A stretch of 64,000 nt of DNA from CAWGCA01 sp963820955 (GTDB taxonomy: Bacteria; Pseudomonadota; Gammaproteobacteria; Chromatiales; Chromatiaceae): NCBI GenBank assembly GCA_963820955.1, contig CAWGCA010000032.1, positions 38,357 through 102,356 on the forward strand, read 5' to 3'. A model generated the notes under the pieces. That model saw only the letters and a program-made list of their open reading frames with translations. It was not told the DNA's origin and made no database searches. The position numbers and the translations under genes were made by a program. Each line of letters begins with the position of its first letter. Within the stretch, counting starts at the first letter, position 1. Shown piece after piece: positions 25,472-35,272 of this stretch.

Positions 25472-27157
25472 ATGACAGCAAAAGAGAATACCCGTATCGG
25501 TACCCTCACCGATGTACAGGAAATCAGCATGACAGCGATGCTGACCTGGGACGATTCCGGCAGCTTCCCGGTCATCGATATCGAGGGCCGTGAAGTGAGC
25601 GTGGGGGAAATTGGATCTTACCTGGTGGTTCGACAGAGGGGCGTTCAGGTGATCGCAATGGTCACCCGGGCCTATCAGGAGGAGCGCGCTCTGCGCGTCT
25701 CCCTGGGAGAGAAGGGCGATGGCTCGGTTCGAAGGTCGGTCAACCGGGGGTTGCTGACGCTGGTGCCTTTGGGTGAGTTGGATGCCAACCTCGATTTTCA
25801 ACGCGGGGTTATCAACTATCCGACACCGGGGGCCGAGGTGCATGCGGTGGTGGAGGCGGAGGTGGATTCGCTGTTCGAGAAATACCGCTCTATGGGATAT
25901 CGGCTGGGTTATCTCCCGTCGCTTCCTTCGGTCGATATCTGCCTTGATCCGTCGCCCCTGTTCGGCCGCCACCTGGCAATTCTCGGCCAATCCGGTTCCG
26001 GCAAGTCCTGGAGCGTAGCGAGTCTGCTCCAGCGTGCGGTCGAGATCATGCCCAACGCCCACATCATCCTGCTCGACCTGCACGGTGAGTATGTCTGGAC
26101 CGATCTCGATGGCACCCGCCATTCAGCGTTCCCGGAGGAGACCTATCGTTATGTGGATGCGCGAGAACTGGAGATTCCATACTGGCTCCTCACCTATGCG
26201 GAACTGGTGGATCTGCTGATCGACCGCTCCGATGACAAGGCATCGATACAGATGGCCTTTCTCCGCGAGGTCCTGCTCGCCCTGCGCAAGAACGCGAACC
26301 AGGAAATGGAAGGGGTCCACATCACCATCGACTCGCCGGTCTATTTCTCTCTGGCAGAGTTGTTCCATCAGTTCAAGCGAGCCAATGAACAAGTGACCGA
26401 TTTTGGTAAGGTAAAAGGTCCGCTCCACGGCCAGTTCGACGAGTTTCTGATCAAGATGCAGGCCCGTTTCAACGACGTCCGTTACGATTTTCTGTTCAAG
26501 CCGACGCGGCGAAATTCTTCCGACACGCTGTCCGATTTGTTGCGCGATTTCGTCGGCTTGCGGAATCCCAAGCGGCAGATCACCGTTATTGACTTCAGTC
26601 CGGTGCCATTCGATGTCCGGCCCACCGTTTCCGCCCAGATCGGCCGGCTGGCCTTTGAGTTCAACTACTGGAATCCCAGGTCGCGGGAGTTTCCGATCCT
26701 CTTGATGTGTGAGGAGGCCCACGCCTATATTCCGCGGGAATCAGGCACTCAGTACGAGGGAACCCGTCGCTCCATGGAGCGCATTGCCAAGGAGGGTCGC
26801 AAGTACGGGGTTGGTCTGGCGGTGGTCAGCCAGCGCCCCCATGAACTGTCGGAGACGGTACTTGCCCAGTGCGGCAACTTTATCTGCCTGCGGGTGACAA
26901 ACCCTGACGACCAGCAGTACATCCGCGACCTGGTACCGGACGCCGAGGCCGGCCTGGTGAATATCCTCTCTACACTCGGCCGCGGTGAGGCCATGGTAAT
27001 GGGCGAATCCGTTCCGATCCCTACCCGGTTCCAGTTCTATCCGCCCGATCCTATACCCAACAGCGGTGACATCGATTTCTATGGCCAGTGGAAGGACGGC
27101 CCGGAGGAACTCGACGTGGATGCCATCGTCGACTCCTGGCGCCGGCAGCGGAGATGA
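25472..27157 (+). CDS. HerA-like hexameric ATPase (HAS-barrel plus DUF87)
   Basis: 561 residues. A beta-rich N-terminal HAS-barrel (about 1-130) is followed by a RecA/FtsK-type ATPase core with Walker A GQSGSGKSWS (near residue 172), Walker B ILLMCEEAHAYI, the sensor segment VVSQRPHELSETVLAQCGNF, and an Arg-finger region QYIRDLVPDAEAGLV. This is the layout of archaeal and bacterial HerA helicase/translocases, which normally pair with NurA nuclease. No NurA or SIR2 partner gene lies beside it, so the partner or target is unknown. Flanked by the esterase and argG, same strand. Confidence 0.82.
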   Translation: MTAKENTRIGTLTDVQEISMTAMLTWDDSGSFPVIDIEGREVSVGEIGSYLVVRQRGVQVIAMVTRAYQEERALRVSLGEKGDGSVRRSVNRGLLTLVPLGELDANLDFQRGVINYPTPGAEVHAVVEAEVDSLFEKYRSMGYRLGYLPSLPSVDICLDPSPLFGRHLAILGQSGSGKSWSVASLLQRAVEIMPNAHIILLDLHGEYVWTDLDGTRHSAFPEETYRYVDARELEIPYWLLTYAELVDLLIDRSDDKASIQMAFLREVLLALRKNANQEMEGVHITIDSPVYFSLAELFHQFKRANEQVTDFGKVKGPLHGQFDEFLIKMQARFNDVRYDFLFKPTRRNSSDTLSDLLRDFVGLRNPKRQITVIDFSPVPFDVRPTVSAQIGRLAFEFNYWNPRSREFPILLMCEEAHAYIPRESGTQYEGTRRSMERIAKEGRKYGVGLAVVSQRPHELSETVLAQCGNFICLRVTNPDDQQYIRDLVPDAEAGLVNILSTLGRGEAMVMGESVPIPTRFQFYPPDPIPNSGDIDFYGQWKDGPEELDVDAIVDSWRRQRR

Positions 27158-27282
27158 GGGGCTGCTGCCCCGCTGCTCTTGTCTTGGCTCTCACCCCCCG
27201 GCCCTTGCTATAATCCGGCGCTTTCCGATTAATCAACGGTGCAGCGCCCGTCCACTGCGGGCATCTGTCTGGAGCAACCCGC

Positions 27283-28503
27283 ATGTCAGCGTTTGGTGTA
27301 AAAAAAGTGGTGCTCGCCTATTCCGGCGGCCTGGATACCTCCATCATTCTCAAGTGGCTGGAACAGGAGTACGGCTGTGAGGTGGTGACCTTCACAGCGG
27401 ACATCGGCCAAGGGGAGGAGGTGGAACCGGCCCGGGCAAAGGCCCAGGCGGCCGGGGTAAAAGAGATCTACGTCGAGGATCTGCGCGAGGAGTTTGTCCG
27501 CGACTATGTCTATCCCATGTTTCGTGCCAACGCCGTCTATGAAGGGGAGTATCTGCTGGGTACCTCCATTGCCCGCCCCTTGATCGCCAAACGGCTGATC
27601 GAGATCGCCAACGAGACAGGGGCTGATGCCATCTCCCACGGCGCCACGGGAAAGGGTAACGATCAGGTTCGTTTCGAACTGGGTGCCTATGCGTTGAAGC
27701 CGGACGTGAAGATCATCGCCCCCTGGCGGCAGTGGGATCTGCTGTCGCGGGAAAAACTGATGGCCTATGCAGAGGCGCATGGAATCCCGGTGGAGATGAA
27801 GCGGGCAGGCAGTAAATCGCCCTACTCCATGGATGCCAACCTGCTGCATATCTCGTACGAGGGATATGACCTGGAAGACCCCTGGGTCGAACCGGGAGAG
27901 GAGATGTGGCGCTGGACTCGCTCCCCCGAGGCTGCGCCAGACCACCCGGCCTATATAGAACTCACCTTTCAGCAGGGCGACATTGTGGCCATCGATGGCG
28001 AGGAAATGAGCCCGGCGCTAGTGCTGGAGACCCTCAATCGGCTGGGAGGGGAGAATGGAATCGGTCGCGATGACATTGTGGAGAATCGATACGTTGGCAT
28101 GAAGTCCCGCGGCTGTTACGAGACTCCGGGGGGCACCATTATGCTGAAGGCCCACCGGGCCATGGAGTCCCTCACCCTGGACCGCGAGGCCGCCCATCTG
28201 AAGGACGAACTGATGCCGCGTTACGCCAGCCTGGTCTACAACGGGTATTGGTGGAGCCCGGAACGGGAGATGCTGCAGGCCGCCATCGACCAGACCCAGG
28301 GGGTGGTAAACGGGCTGGTGCGGTTGAAACTTTACAAGGGTAACGTCATGGTGGCAGGCCGAAAGTCGGATACCGACAGCCTGTTCGATGAATCCATCGC
28401 CACCTTCGAGGACGATGCCGGAGCCTACGATCAGAAAGATGCCGAGGGTTTCATCAAGCTAAACGCCCTGCGTCTGCGGGTTGCGGCCAAGCGCCGCCGA
28501 TAG
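27283..28503 (+). CDS. argG: Argininosuccinate synthase
   Basis: 406 residues. It joins citrulline and aspartate with ATP in arginine synthesis. The PP-loop AYSGGLDTSIILKWL starts at residue 9. SHGATGKGNDQVRFEL, SPYSMDANLLHISYEG and SRGCYETPGGTI are signature blocks of the short bacterial form. Length is normal. The ATG follows GGAG with a good spacing. Single gene between a HerA-like gene and a convergent secreted-protein gene. Confidence 0.97.
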   Translation: MSAFGVKKVVLAYSGGLDTSIILKWLEQEYGCEVVTFTADIGQGEEVEPARAKAQAAGVKEIYVEDLREEFVRDYVYPMFRANAVYEGEYLLGTSIARPLIAKRLIEIANETGADAISHGATGKGNDQVRFELGAYALKPDVKIIAPWRQWDLLSREKLMAYAEAHGIPVEMKRAGSKSPYSMDANLLHISYEGYDLEDPWVEPGEEMWRWTRSPEAAPDHPAYIELTFQQGDIVAIDGEEMSPALVLETLNRLGGENGIGRDDIVENRYVGMKSRGCYETPGGTIMLKAHRAMESLTLDREAAHLKDELMPRYASLVYNGYWWSPEREMLQAAIDQTQGVVNGLVRLKLYKGNVMVAGRKSDTDSLFDESIATFEDDAGAYDQKDAEGFIKLNALRLRVAAKRRR

Positions 28504-28538
28504 GAGGGGAAGGCCTGTCTACCAGGGTTGGCGCGCAC

Positions 28539-29417
28539 TTAGCGGCGCATGGGGCCTCGAAACGGGCGAAATCGAGGGGTCTCTTCTGTCTCTGCCTCTG
28601 CCTTTGTAGTCTCCTGATGCTCATCGGCATCGGGCGGCGTCTCCGGCTGAGGATCGGTCTCCTGGCAGGCCTTGAAAAAATCCGATTCCCGCAGTGCTTC
28701 GGCGCATTTCTTCGTCGTGTAGGTAATTCGATCCACTTCGCGGCTCGCCTCGCGTTCCCTGTTCTCCATGGTCAGTAGCTGTTGGGCGGGGGAACAGGCC
28801 GGGTTTTCGGGGCATTCGTCGTGGGCGCCGCAGACGTGGGAGACCAACTGCTGGCAGGCGGTGGGGGCATTAGGGGCCTTTTTGCTGGCGCAGCGGGGGA
28901 AGAGTTTGTCGTCATCCAGCCCTTTGCGGCACTCGGCTGTGGTCTGATTGGGCCCCGTGCCGCGCCGCTGCCAGGCTTCGTCCCGCTCCAGTTGGATTAG
29001 CTGACGCGCGGGGGAGCAGACAGGATTTTCGGCGCACTCGCCGTTGAAGCCGCACACTTTGATTGCCAGATCCACGCAGGGGGAACTGGGTCGGGCGCTT
29101 ATCGGGTCTTCTGTATTCTCCGCCATTGGGGTCGCCGGTAAGGGTGTCGCCGGGGTCTCCCATGTAACGGACGGCTGGCCTCCGCCGCTGGTTACTACCC
29201 CGTCCTCTATGATGATCACCGAGCCATCCTGCAATTCGTGGGTGCCGTCCCACAACTGAGCGGCGCCATCGTTGGAATAAACGGTGGCCCGGTTGGTGTT
29301 TGGATCGATACGCACGACGTCCCCAGAGTCCAGACTGCCAGTCCAGTGCTGGGCTAAGGTCTGCACCGGCAAAAGCAGGACAGACAGGAGGAGTGTGACT
29401 GATCTAAATGTGGCCAT
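28539..29417 (-). CDS. Secreted protein with two Cys-rich repeats
   Basis: 292 residues with a Sec signal (about 1-23). A small beta-rich region (about 25-80) is followed by two copies of a Cys-rich module at 114-176 and 188-251. Both follow C-x7-C-G-x5-C-x5-C and end with C-x10-11-C, with shared ENPxCSPAxQL. Six cysteines per copy suggest three disulfides each. The C terminus is acidic and then ends RPFRGPMRR. The family is not recognised. It is convergent with argG and may have its own promoter beyond 29417. Confidence 0.75.
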   Translation of the reverse strand: MATFRSVTLLLSVLLLPVQTLAQHWTGSLDSGDVVRIDPNTNRATVYSNDGAAQLWDGTHELQDGSVIIIEDGVVTSGGGQPSVTWETPATPLPATPMAENTEDPISARPSSPCVDLAIKVCGFNGECAENPVCSPARQLIQLERDEAWQRRGTGPNQTTAECRKGLDDDKLFPRCASKKAPNAPTACQQLVSHVCGAHDECPENPACSPAQQLLTMENREREASREVDRITYTTKKCAEALRESDFFKACQETDPQPETPPDADEHQETTKAEAETEETPRFRPFRGPMRR

Positions 29418-29702
29418 CGGGATACTGCTCCAAAGTATTTATCAACAAATATTATCAGAAACAGGATCTGATTGCGGGCCCGGTTTCACAATAATCTGGG
29501 TCGCTGCTGGGACCCGGCTGGTGGGCCTGAACGGACACAACCGAATGCACCACCACTATTTCACAACAGTGCTGTGAATTCGATTGAACACGGATTTCAC
29601 ACCCTGTTGCAGTGTGTCAAATACCCTGCCGTGTGTGATCTGCCGCATGGGATTTGATCTCGACGAAGGCTTATGCTCTTCCGTTTTGACCGCCGAGCCA
29701 GT

Positions 29703-31097
<1,395 letters not shown>

Positions 31098-31237
31098 GTC
31101 ATGGGATCGATTAACTCGCGGGGATTCGTTTTGTTGCGGGCGTCTGAGGGCGGTTTACCCCCTTGTCCACCGGAAGCGGGTTTATCCCCGCCAGGGAGTT
31201 TTGAGGTGTCAGCTGGTTTGCTTCAGTCTTTCTTTAG

Positions 31238-31672
31238 CTAGAGATATTCTGGCAGATTCTTCCGGATCTCCGACGGATGATGGCCGGCCAGATTTTTCGA
31301 GACCTCCGCCGTTACCAGTTTCTCCAGCGCGCTGGACTGGTGTTTTCTCAAAATACCGAGAAAACTCGGGGCCGCTATTACATAGAGTTTATCGAACTGA
31401 CCACTGGTGCGTCCTGCCTCCAGGGTACCGCAAACCTGGCTCGCGAATCGGACAGACTCTTCGTGTTTGGTGTCCGATTCATTTCCCATGTCATGGCTGG
31501 TGGCACCGGGGTTTCTATCCCGCCCGGCTTTGTCGGAGACCAGATCACCTTCATGCAGTCGGGCCTGGGGGTGGGCGAGTGTCTGAATCTCCACCAGCGG
31601 ACTGGCCGGTTTCTCGGCAGAGAAGATTCTTGCGCGGCTTGAATCGGCAACGACCACCCAGATTGCACTCAT
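31238..31672 (-). CDS. Host attachment / baeRF-like protein
   Basis: 144 residues starting MSAIWVVVADSSRARIFSAE, the first strand typical of the 'protein required for attachment to host cells' family, a distant relative of eukaryotic release factor domains. The core segments YVIAAPSFLGILRKH and VTAEVSKNLAGHHPSEI are present. The family name derives from plant-associated bacteria; the biochemical role is unknown. The ATG at 31672 has AAGGGGG eight bases upstream. The frame is open further up but without support. Confidence 0.83.
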   Translation of the reverse strand: MSAIWVVVADSSRARIFSAEKPASPLVEIQTLAHPQARLHEGDLVSDKAGRDRNPGATSHDMGNESDTKHEESVRFASQVCGTLEAGRTSGQFDKLYVIAAPSFLGILRKHQSSALEKLVTAEVSKNLAGHHPSEIRKNLPEYL

Positions 31673-32024
31673 GATAACCCCCTTCTTCTGATTTCGAACT
31701 GCCGCAAACTCAGCAGCGATTGTCTCTGACGCCCCTCTCACTCTACTCACTTAACATTATAGGGGAAAGAGGTGGGGTAACGCTCGACGTTCGTGTTGAG
31801 AGGCGTCTGCAGGCTTTTTTTCATTCGGGGGAAGGAACCATTCCATCCCCTTTACGATCTCAAGTTTCGGCAGTGTAGGATAAAAAGCGGAGGCCGATTC
31901 CGGAGATGCCAGATCGGGTGCCCATTGAGATTGATAGATGGCACCGCTTGTGCGTAAGCTATGATGGACCCCAATTCCCCCTTTTCATAGGGTAGAATGA
32001 TAAAAATTAACCCGGGAGTTTTCC

Positions 32025-32633
32025 ATGTTGTATAAGGTAGTATTCAGTGTTTTGGCGATAGTTTTGTCCTTACCTTCAGCCGCTCTGGCGGTGGATGATA
32101 GGCAGGAAGGCTGGGTCTCCGGGATTCCTGCCATCAGAAAAGCCCCTCCGGGGGGAGATTTCACCCTCCAGTCAGTCGCTGGCCCCGTCTCGCTGCAGGA
32201 CTTTCGCGGCAAGTTGGTACTGCTCTATTTTGGCTATACCAGTTGTCCAGACGTCTGTCCCACCTCGTTATCGTTGGTGACCCAGGCCCTGAACGAGTTG
32301 AGTGAAGATGAGTTGAAAGAGATCCAGGCAATTTTTATAAGTGTGGATCCCAAGCGCGATACCCCGGAAGTGCTGGCGCGGTATGTCGGTTACTTTCATC
32401 CGAATCTGATCGGGGTAACCGGGACGGAGTTGGAGGTTGCCGAGGTGGCTCAACTCTATGGCGCGCAATACTACGAAGTGGAGATGGAGGGCTCGGCCTT
32501 CGGCTATTCAGTGAACCATTCCTCGGTCACCTATCTGATAACCCCAGAGGGGACCCTGCGTTTCATCTTTCCTCACGCCACGCCCGCTTCGGTGATTGTC
32601 GAGGCGATCGAGTTTCTGCTCGCAGGGGATTGA
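32025..32633 (+). CDS. SCO1/SenC/PrrC copper chaperone
   Basis: 202 residues with an N-terminal signal or anchor (about 3-23). A thioredoxin fold carries the copper ligands Cys in YTSCPDVCPTSL (CxxxC, near residue 80) and the distal His in NHSSVTYLI. SCO proteins deliver Cu to the CuA site of cytochrome oxidase or act as thiol reductases. The ATG at 32025 follows CGGGAG. The gene stands alone here, 19 kb from the copper run, without oxidase genes next to it. Confidence 0.9.
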   Translation: MLYKVVFSVLAIVLSLPSAALAVDDRQEGWVSGIPAIRKAPPGGDFTLQSVAGPVSLQDFRGKLVLLYFGYTSCPDVCPTSLSLVTQALNELSEDELKEIQAIFISVDPKRDTPEVLARYVGYFHPNLIGVTGTELEVAEVAQLYGAQYYEVEMEGSAFGYSVNHSSVTYLITPEGTLRFIFPHATPASVIVEAIEFLLAGD

Positions 32634-32663
32634 ACTGTTGATGCCGGCAGGGGGTGAGTGTGC

Positions 32664-33092
32664 TCAACGCAGTAGCGATCTGACGCATTCGAGATAGGCC
32701 TGCTCGTCCGGCAGTCGCTGCGCCCGCTGGGCCTCCCACAGCATCCTCCCGAGACATTCCATCAGTTGGTGTTCGACCTGGTGAGGGTCGCCGATTTTCA
32801 GCATCATCTCCCGATAGAGGGCAGTGATGCCGGCCGGTCGGTCGGTGTCGATCTGCTCATGCAGGCTGATGTGCATTCCCAGGTGGAGAAACGGGTTGCT
32901 CTCCCCGTCTTCCGGCCGGTAGTCGCGGTCGAGGGCGGCCTCTTCAGTCTCCAGCAGCACATGATACTCCGGATGCTGGTGAACAATCCGGACGATCAAC
33001 TGCTCCAGGGGATCCAATGGCTCGTTTTCGCGCAGTTTGCGCCACGCCTCGGTGAAGATGCGCCGCATTCCGGCTCTGTCGTTTCCAAACAT
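32664..33092 (-). CDS. DUF1841 family protein
   Basis: 142 residues, cytoplasmic and mainly helical, starting MFGNDRAGMRRIFTEAWRKL, with the segment LIVRIVHQHPEYHVLLE and NPFLHLGMHISLHEQI. These are the conserved blocks of DUF1841, from memory a proteobacterial family of unknown function often beside nth. It starts three bases after the nth stop, so the two are probably co-transcribed. Confidence 0.85.
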   Translation of the reverse strand: MFGNDRAGMRRIFTEAWRKLRENEPLDPLEQLIVRIVHQHPEYHVLLETEEAALDRDYRPEDGESNPFLHLGMHISLHEQIDTDRPAGITALYREMMLKIGDPHQVEHQLMECLGRMLWEAQRAQRLPDEQAYLECVRSLLR

Positions 33093-33095
33093 GCT

Positions 33096-33731
33096 TCAGT
33101 CAGCGGTTTTGTGCCGGTATTTGCAGAGGTCCTCTATGATACAGGAACCGCAGCGAGGTTTGCGCGCCACACAAGTGTAGCGGCCGTGCAGAATCAGCCA
33201 GTGGTGGGCATCCTGCAGAAACTCTGTCGGGATATGGCGCAGCAGCTTTTTCTCCACCTCAAGGACGGTTTTTCCCGGAGCGATGCGAGTGCGGTTGGCG
33301 ACTCGAAAGATGTGGGTGTCCACCGCCATGGTGGGCTGGCCGAAGGCGGTATTGAGCACCACGTTAGCGGTCTTGCGGCCAACTCCCGGCAGGGTCTCCA
33401 GCGCCTCGCGGTTGGGCGGCACCTCCGCGGCATATTGCTCCACCAGAATGGCGCAGGTCTTCAGAATATTGGCCGCTTTGCTGTTATACAGGCCGATGGT
33501 GCGGATGTGGCGTTTTAACCCCTCCTCGCCCAGGTCCAGTATTGCCTGTGGTGTAGCGGCTATAGGAAACAGTTTTGAGGTCGCCCTGTTGACCCCCTTG
33601 TCGGTGGCCTGGGCGGATAGAATCACCGCTACCAGCAGCTGGAAGGGGGTCGCGTAGTTCAGTTCGGTGGTGGGATTTGGATCGGCAGCCCGCAGGCGTT
33701 GGAAAATCTCCCGGCGCTTCTCTTTATTCAT
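33096..33731 (-). CDS. nth: Endonuclease III
   Basis: 211 residues. It is a DNA glycosylase/AP lyase for oxidised pyrimidines. The helix-hairpin-helix LPGVGRKTANVVLN carries the catalytic Lys, VDTHIFRVANR the catalytic Asp, and the C-terminal C-x6-C-x2-C-x5-C (from CVARKPRC) binds the [4Fe-4S] cluster. The ATG at 33731 (MNKEKRREIFQRLR) matches the family start; the frame extends 17 codons further up. Upstream partner of the DUF1841 gene. Confidence 0.95.
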   Translation of the reverse strand: MNKEKRREIFQRLRAADPNPTTELNYATPFQLLVAVILSAQATDKGVNRATSKLFPIAATPQAILDLGEEGLKRHIRTIGLYNSKAANILKTCAILVEQYAAEVPPNREALETLPGVGRKTANVVLNTAFGQPTMAVDTHIFRVANRTRIAPGKTVLEVEKKLLRHIPTEFLQDAHHWLILHGRYTCVARKPRCGSCIIEDLCKYRHKTAD

Positions 33732-33861
33732 ACAGCAGATCTGTTGTGCAGTGACAAGGGGATGGAGCCCACAGTCTATCATTCGGTTGCTGGCGACAGA
33801 TAACCGCCTCGGTCGGAGGAGGGGTGAATTTTCCTGATTGCATTAACGCCGGGGTTTTATA

Positions 33862-33881
33862 TACTGTATATATAAACAGTA
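33862..33881. promoter_or_regulatory. LexA box upstream of lexA-imuA-imuB
   Basis: TACTGTATATATAAACAGTA fits the E. coli type consensus (CTG-N10-CAG, here with AT-rich centre). It lies about 135 bases before the lexA start, so the cassette should be SOS-induced and autoregulated. Confidence 0.9.
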
Positions 33882-34015
33882 TTTTGGATGTGGCGAAATG
33901 ATCCTGGCCGCGCGGAATACGGCTTTATTATAAATACCGTGCCAAACAGGCCCTTTGCAGCGGGTAGCGGAGGTGGTCTTGTGGCAACGATCTTTGACGT
34001 TCAGGAAAAATAGAG

Positions 34016-34648
34016 ATGAACCTGACTCCCCGGCAGCACCAGATTCTCGAACTGATCCGAACACAGGTACACAAAACGGGATTTCCCCCCACCCGGGCAG
34101 AGATCGCCGATCTGCTCGGTTTCCGTTCCGCCAATGCGGCGGAGGAGCATCTGAGGGCATTGGCCCGCAAGGGTGCAATCGAACTGCGGAAGGGCACTTC
34201 CCGTGGGATCCGCCTGCTGCAACCGGCAGTGCCGGAGGGTCTGCCGGTGGTGGGACGGGTAGCGGCGGGCAGCCCGATTCTGGCGGAAGAGTGTGTGGAG
34301 GACCACTATGCCGTTGATCCCGTCCTGTTCCATCCCCGGGCGGATTATCTGTTGCGGGTGCAGGGCATGAGTATGCGGGATGCGGGTATCATGGATGGGG
34401 ATCTGCTGGCAGTCCATGCCACTCCTCAGGCCGAAAACGGTCAGATTGTGGTGGTCAGGCTGGAGGACGAGGTGACGGTGAAGCGGCTCCGCCGCCACGG
34501 TCGCTGGAGGCACCGGGTGCGGCTGCTGCCGGAAAATCCCGGTTTCCAGCCTATCGAAGTCGATCTGAGATTCCAGCAGCTGGTAATCGAGGGGCTGGGG
34601 GTTGGGCTGCTGCGCGGTGATCTGGGTTTTCCCTTGGTGGTGTCATGA
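34016..34648 (+). CDS. lexA: LexA repressor
   Basis: 210 residues with an N-terminal winged helix (about 1-68, MNLTPRQHQILELIRTQVHK and FRSANAAEEHLRALARKGAI), the cleavage region VGRVAAGSPILAEE (Ala-Gly bond), and the peptidase fold with Ser in QGMSMRDAGI and Lys in VTVKRLRR. RecA-stimulated self-cleavage lifts repression of SOS genes. It heads an operon with imuA (4-base overlap) and imuB, so it may be a second, cassette-specific LexA. Whether another lexA exists cannot be seen here. Confidence 0.93.
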   Translation: MNLTPRQHQILELIRTQVHKTGFPPTRAEIADLLGFRSANAAEEHLRALARKGAIELRKGTSRGIRLLQPAVPEGLPVVGRVAAGSPILAEECVEDHYAVDPVLFHPRADYLLRVQGMSMRDAGIMDGDLLAVHATPQAENGQIVVVRLEDEVTVKRLRRHGRWRHRVRLLPENPGFQPIEVDLRFQQLVIEGLGVGLLRGDLGFPLVVS

Positions 34649-35262
34649 GTCTGGTGAACCTGCTGCAGCAGCGTGGGGATCTCTGGCGTGGGGCTGATTA
34701 TTCCCCCGTCGTACAACCCGGTATGCCTACTGGCTTCGATTTTCTCGATCAACAGCTGGTCGGCAGTGGCTGGCCACGGGGGGCTGTTACGGAAATCCTG
34801 ACCGATGATCGAGAGGGTCGTGGCGGGTTGGGACTGGTCGTGCCATCCCTGGCAGCGCTCAGCAGAGAAGCCCGCTGGATCGTCCTGGTGGGGCCGCCTC
34901 TCATCCCCTACGCTCCCGGTCTCGTGGCCCGTGGTGTGGATATTTCCCGTCTGCTGCTGCTGTATCCCAGGGGGCAGCAGGAGCGGCTCTGGGCGTTGGA
35001 ACAGGCGTTGCGTTCGGATGCCTGCAGTGCCGTTCTCGGTTGGCTGGGGAGGGTGAGCGCTGGCGCCCTGCGTCGTCTGCAGCTGGCAGCCGCGGTGGGC
35101 AAGAGCGGTGGCTTCCTGTTTCGACCGGTACAGGTGGCGCAGGAGTCGTCGCCGGTTGCCCTGCGCCTGCGGGTGAGGCCAGCCGGCGAGGAGGTCGAGC
35201 TGGAGATCCTCAAAAGACGGGGTAGCTGGCCGCTCGGTGGGGTGAGAATAAGCGCAAACTGA
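34645..35262 (+). CDS. imuA: ImuA, translesion synthesis accessory protein
   Basis: 205 residues, RecA/SulA-related. It starts with MPTGFDFLDQQLVGSGWPRG and has a degenerate ATP site: the P-loop is TDDREGRGGLG rather than GxxGxGKT, as in the SulA-like ImuA branch. LLYPRGQQERLWALEQAL is a typical block. It works with ImuB and DnaE2 in mutagenic repair. The start overlaps the lexA stop (ATGA). Assigned by position and conserved segments. Confidence 0.87.
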   Translation: MSLVNLLQQRGDLWRGADYSPVVQPGMPTGFDFLDQQLVGSGWPRGAVTEILTDDREGRGGLGLVVPSLAALSREARWIVLVGPPLIPYAPGLVARGVDISRLLLLYPRGQQERLWALEQALRSDACSAVLGWLGRVSAGALRRLQLAAAVGKSGGFLFRPVQVAQESSPVALRLRVRPAGEEVELEILKRRGSWPLGGVRISAN

Positions 35263-35272
35263 ATGAATCCGG

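Noticed and set aside
29418..29702. Gap between the Cys-repeat protein and sthA as a possible RNA gene
   Set aside because: No convincing fold, terminator or conserved element could be seen.
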